The translations under genes and the position numbers were made by a program. A DNA stretch of 64,000 nt from NCBI GenBank assembly GCA_900074725.1, contig LT598460.1:501502-565501 (forward strand), read 5' to 3'. Origin of the DNA: Lachancea dasiensis (Eukaryota; Ascomycota; Saccharomycetes; Saccharomycetales; Saccharomycetaceae). A model generated the notes under the pieces. It did not search any database. It was not told the origin of the DNA and was given only the letters and a program-made list of their open reading frames with translations. Shown here piece after piece: positions 60,770-64,000 of this stretch. Each line of letters starts with the position of its first letter. Position 1 is the first letter of the stretch.

Positions 60770-62251
60770 TCATTTCTTGTCGCCCTTGATCTTCTTGAAA
60801 GTGTTGGTTATGAAGTCTTCCAATTTTCCCAAGGCGCCGGGCGTGTCGGGATTATTATTCTCAGGTGGGGCCTGACTGCTGGTTTGGCCACTAAACTTGC
60901 CGGAATCCTCCGAGGACAGCACCGATTTCTTCGCCAAGGTGTCACCAGTTACGTCCGCCAACGCTTCCCACAAGCATTTCTCGGCCTGGGACTGCGGTTT
61001 CTTTACCACAACGCGGTACTGGACCTTCATATCGCCACGCAACCCAAATGAGCCTCTGGGCACACCTTTTTGTGGGATAGACACCACATCGTGGTGTTGT
61101 GTTCCTGCAGAGACTTTGAGTCGTATTTGTTCTCCTTCTACAGTAGGAATAGTCACCACTCCGCCCAGCGCGGCCGTGGTGATCGGGATGTCTTGGGTGA
61201 ACCAAATGTCATGCTTGTTCTTGATTTGGTACCTGGGGTCCTTGTCGACGCGAATGCGAATCAACAAATCGCCTCTCGCCAAGCGGACGCTGTCCTTCAT
61301 TGCGGGATCGACTTGCATATTTGGATACGATCCTTTGCCGGTTACACGTATGGCGTCTCCGTCCTGGAGGCCGTGAGGGAGGTCAACTTTCAAGCCGCAG
61401 TCTCTGTTCACTTTGGCACCTTCGCCATGGCAGGTTTTACAATTGTCGGAGTCCTTGACCACCGAGCCTTCTCCACCGCAGTTGTCACATGTGGATGCCA
61501 TTTGGAACCCTGCGCGCACATGGACACGAGTGCCAGTTCCCGAACACACAGAACAGGTGCTCCTCGAAGCACCTGGTTTCAAGCCCGTTCCCTCGCACGT
61601 ATTGCAAGGATCGTACGCGCTGTATTTCAGCTCAACGTTTTTCACACCAAACACCGAGTCTTTGAACGACATACGGTGGGTTACCTCCACGGGACTCCCT
61701 TGATACTCACGGTACATGGAGCGACCACGGGCTCCACCGGCGCGGGCCGACCCGCCCGCGCCTCCGCCGAACGCCGCGCCGAACAGGTCTTCGAAGTTGA
61801 TGCCACCGAAGCCGCCGCCAAACCCTTGCCCTCCAAAGCCGCCTGCTCCGCCAAACCCGCCGAATCCGCCGCCGAAGCCTTCCGCACCGCCTGCACCGCC
61901 GGCCCCGCCTTGCGAGAAGGCCGCCGCCCCGTATTGGTCCCATTGCTGTCTTTTGGCGTCGTCGGACAGAATCTCGTATGCGTTCTGCAGGTCGTGAAAG
62001 CGCTGCTGCGCGTCAGCCGCCTTGTTGATGTCGGGATGGTACTTCTTGGCCAGCTTGTAGTACGCCTTTTTGATCTCGGACGGAGACGCCGTCTTGGCCA
62101 CCCCCAACGTGGAGTACGGGTCTTTCAGCTCGTTGAGCAGCGCCGTGCTGGCGTGGAAAAGTCTCGCGGGCCTTGCAAAACGGGCCGCTCGAAAGCTGGG
62201 CTTGGCTTTGGTTGGCCTTCCCAGCTCCTTCAAAAGCGAGTAGCGATACAT
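60770..62251 (-). CDS. MDJ1: Mitochondrial DnaJ-type Hsp40 Mdj1
   Basis: A 493-aa matrix co-chaperone of Ssc1 (mtHsp70). A basic presequence is followed by a J domain at about residues 47-110 with the HPD triplet in KKYHPDINK. Next comes a long Gly/Phe-rich region, then the zinc-binding domain with four CxxCxGxG repeats (CNTCEGTG, CSVCSGTG, CDNCGGEG, CKTCHGEG), and a substrate-binding C-terminal part. ATG at 62251 fits a presequence; the frame upstream has only TTG. It is GC-rich compared with neighbours, especially in the Gly/Phe part. Position as YFL016C. Confidence 0.97.
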   Translation of the reverse strand: MYRYSLLKELGRPTKAKPSFRAARFARPARLFHASTALLNELKDPYSTLGVAKTASPSEIKKAYYKLAKKYHPDINKAADAQQRFHDLQNAYEILSDDAKRQQWDQYGAAAFSQGGAGGAGGAEGFGGGFGGFGGAGGFGGQGFGGGFGGINFEDLFGAAFGGGAGGSARAGGARGRSMYREYQGSPVEVTHRMSFKDSVFGVKNVELKYSAYDPCNTCEGTGLKPGASRSTCSVCSGTGTRVHVRAGFQMASTCDNCGGEGSVVKDSDNCKTCHGEGAKVNRDCGLKVDLPHGLQDGDAIRVTGKGSYPNMQVDPAMKDSVRLARGDLLIRIRVDKDPRYQIKNKHDIWFTQDIPITTAALGGVVTIPTVEGEQIRLKVSAGTQHHDVVSIPQKGVPRGSFGLRGDMKVQYRVVVKKPQSQAEKCLWEALADVTGDTLAKKSVLSSEDSGKFSGQTSSQAPPENNNPDTPGALGKLEDFITNTFKKIKGDKK

Positions 62252-62681
62252 TGTCTTCTTGCGTCGATGCCACAACTACCTCGGTTGCCTGAGTATACGC
62301 AAGATGCAGCCGACCGGTGGTGAACGTAAACGGGGCCTTCACGCACGCTAGCCAAGCAAACGTACACTTTTTATTAGCCCTCCGCCAGAAATTTCGAGAA
62401 CCGCCGCCCGCCCAGTCGTCCCACACGGCCGGTCCCGTGACCGCCCGCCCCTCGTCACGCCACACGGGAGACCCGCTTCGACACCCGCTCCGCGACCACG
62501 TGGGTACCCGCAAAGTACCCGCGCCGCCCCGGTCACGTGCTGCCTCGCTGCTCGCCGTCCGCCGTGGCGCTCTCAGCGCTCCTCGCTCGTGATGTCATGC
62601 CGACGCCCGCCAACGGCCCAGCCCAGCCCATTGCTGTGGCCCCTCGTGCAAAATGCAACGGCTCGGGATTGCTCTTGCCTC

Positions 62682-62757
62682 TCCAGAACAGTCGCCAGAA
62701 CAGTCGCCAGAACAGTTGCCGGAACAGTCTCCAGAACACTCTCCAGAACACTCTCCA
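62682..62757. repeat. 12-bp minisatellite, about six copies
   Basis: The unit is close to CCAGAACAGTCG, in about six tandem copies. Later copies carry CACTCTC in place of CAGTCGC. It lies about 350 bp before HSP12. Confidence 0.8.
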
Positions 62758-62960
62758 GGCTGTTGCTCGCGACGACGCTGTCATACCCAATAGAAACTCA
62801 ATCGCGGGTGACAGAGCAATGAGCGCCCGTAGCACCGTAGCAAACATCTACTGGGCTCAGTAGCAAGGCGTGACAGCGCAATGGCCCTTACAGCAATAGT
62901 GGGAGTACCCAAAGCAAAAGCATGGGGGGCCAAGCACGAAGCAGGATGGGATGGGAAAGG

Positions 62961-62968
62961 TATAAAAG
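62961..62968 (+). promoter_or_regulatory. TATA box of HSP12
   Basis: TATAAAAG at 143 bp before the HSP12 ATG, as expected for a strong stress gene. Confidence 0.65.
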
Positions 62969-63103
62969 GGCGTGGCAAATGGTTGGATAGAATTGGAGAT
63001 TCAGTTGGATTGTTTATCTGTTTATTTTATATATCATCAACAGCAAGCTACTCACTTGTATTGAAAACCACTCCTCTACCAACTACACTTTAAAGTATCA
63101 ATA

Positions 63104-63415
63104 ATGTCCGACTCCTACAGAAAAGACTTTTCCGACAAAGCCGCCGAAAAGATCAAGCCAGAGAGCGAAAAAACCACTTTCGAACAAGGTAAGGAGTTCG
63201 TCACCGACAAGGCCGACCAGGCCGCTGCGCATTTGCAACCAGAGAGCGAAAAGGGCGCTTTCCAAGGCGTCTCTGACTCTGCCCACAAGGGTAAGGAAGA
63301 TGCCACCGGCAAGTCGGTCAGCGAGTCTGCTGGCGAGTACGTGGACGCTGCCAAGGCCAAGTTGAACGACGCTGCTGAATACGTCAGCAAGTCGTTGCAC
63401 GGCGGCGAAAACTAA
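63104..63415 (+). CDS. HSP12: Small heat-shock/stress membrane protein Hsp12
   Basis: A 103-aa hydrophilic protein, unfolded in water and helical on membranes, that protects membranes in stress and stationary phase. It starts with MSDSYRKDFSDKAAEKIKPE and ends with AAEYVSKSLHGG, both typical of Hsp12. An internal near-repeat (KPESEKTTFEQGKEF and QPESEKGAFQGVSD) is visible. Codon use is extreme (AAG, GCC, GTC, TTG), as in highly expressed yeast genes. It is YFL014W by position, divergent from MDJ1. Confidence 0.97.
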   Translation: MSDSYRKDFSDKAAEKIKPESEKTTFEQGKEFVTDKADQAAAHLQPESEKGAFQGVSDSAHKGKEDATGKSVSESAGEYVDAAKAKLNDAAEYVSKSLHGGEN

Positions 63416-63535
63416 GAGTGTCTCGGCATGCACAAGTAGAAGCAGCCAAGTGTTGTTGGGCTTGCTACTTGACCTCCGGTTTCTCACGATTGTACGAAAA
63501 TATATGGATGTCACGTCTACATAACTAACTAACTC

Positions 63536-64000
63536 CTCTACTAGGCATATAGCATTTTAACGAGATTTACTACTAGAAGCGCGGTTACTCATGCCTACAC
63601 AACAAACTCATTGTCCTGGCGTTTCGACGAGGTTTACCACCAGGAACACAGCCAGGGCGTGTCAATAACTGACCACTCTACTAGGCATTTCAACGAGGTT
63701 TTCCACCAGAAACACAATCACTCATGCCTACATAACAAACTCACTACCCTGGCATCTTAACGAGATTTACTATTAGAAGCACAATAACTCGATGTCAGTC
63801 TTGACAACAAACTCACTACCCTGGCATTTCAACGAGGTTTACCTCCAGGAACACAATCACTCGATGTAGTCTTGACATAACAAACTCACTACCCTGGCAT
63901 CTTAACGTGATTTACTATTAGCAACACTGTCACTCGATGCCAGTACTTGACCACTCTACTAGGCATATAGCATTTTAACGTGATTTACAACTAGAAGCGC
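63536..64000. repeat. Tandem satellite of 66-74 bp units, at least seven copies
   Basis: Units begin with GGCAT at 63544, 63618 (as GGCGT), 63684, 63751, 63823, 63896 and 63962. Two unit types occur: TTTCAACGAGGTTTACCACC and TCTTAACGAGATTTACTATT. Copy 7 resembles copy 1 in a rare variant (GGCATATAGCATTTTAACG), which suggests a higher-order unit of about 418 bp. The array runs past the window edge. It holds no open frame. Confidence 0.9.

Larger units (their letters stand above)
62252..63103. other. MDJ1-HSP12 divergent stress promoter region
   Basis: About 850 bp, very GC-rich in the MDJ1 half. It holds two CACGTG E-boxes (62497-62502 and 62534-62539), CCCCT stress elements at 62448-62452 and 62640-62644, a 12-bp tandem array and a TATA box. 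Confidence 0.6.

Noticed and set aside
61070-62323. 417-codon plus-strand frame opposite MDJ1
   Set aside because: A shadow of the GC-rich MDJ1 gene; the minus frame has the complete DnaJ architecture.
62533-62847. Frame encoding repeated FWRLFW-type units before HSP12
   Set aside because: It is the translation of the 12-bp minisatellite and has no coding support.

Overview
The window is nuclear DNA from a budding yeast (Saccharomycetaceae). It holds about 34 protein genes, almost all intronless and densely packed on both strands, plus one tRNA. Proteins closely match Saccharomyces cerevisiae families, but gene order is that of a lineage that never had the whole-genome duplication: blocks that lie on two different S. 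cerevisiae chromosomes are interleaved here in single copy. With the moderate GC content and long intergenic stretches, a Lachancea-like protoploid yeast is my best guess. That genus assignment is inference.

Region 1 (1-12.7 kb) merges the S. cerevisiae chromosome IX block PRM2-CST6-CKA1-CAP2-BCY1 with the chromosome V block SPO73-ACA1-MEI4-ERG28, and an aldo-keto reductase of the GCY1/YPR1 type is inserted. Region 2 (13-28 kb) has the divergent pair IRC5/RSC8, then LST7, ADE13, a single RSC1/RSC2 ancestor, a class III (SIRT5-type) sirtuin that I do not know from S. cerevisiae, and the methionine permease MUP1. Region 3 (30-63.4 kb) follows chromosome VI left arm (STE2, BST1, EPL1, BUD27, FRS2, GAT1, LPD1, SMX2, GNA1, MDJ1, HSP12). 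Into it are woven the chromosome XII genes IES3, FCF2 and EMA19, three further genes (a Gcr1/Hot1/Msn1-type regulator, a SVL3/PAM1-like Rossmann protein, an unrecognised 205-aa protein) and a tRNA-Ala(AGC). The window ends in a tandem satellite just downstream of HSP12.

Three genes need a short 5' intron to have a proper start: SMX2 (textbook signals), MEI4 (weak donor, perfect branch site) and the SVL3/PAM1-like gene (perfect donor, weak branch site).

Functional themes: chromatin (RSC8, RSC1/2, IRC5, EPL1, IES3, a sirtuin), mating and meiosis (PRM2, STE2, MEI4, SPO73), PKA and CK2 signalling (BCY1, CKA1), stress and mitochondria (HSP12, MDJ1, LPD1), and nitrogen/amino-acid control (GAT1, LST7, MUP1). 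These genes are not an operon; each is expected to have its own promoter. No defence system, mobile element or CRISPR array was found.
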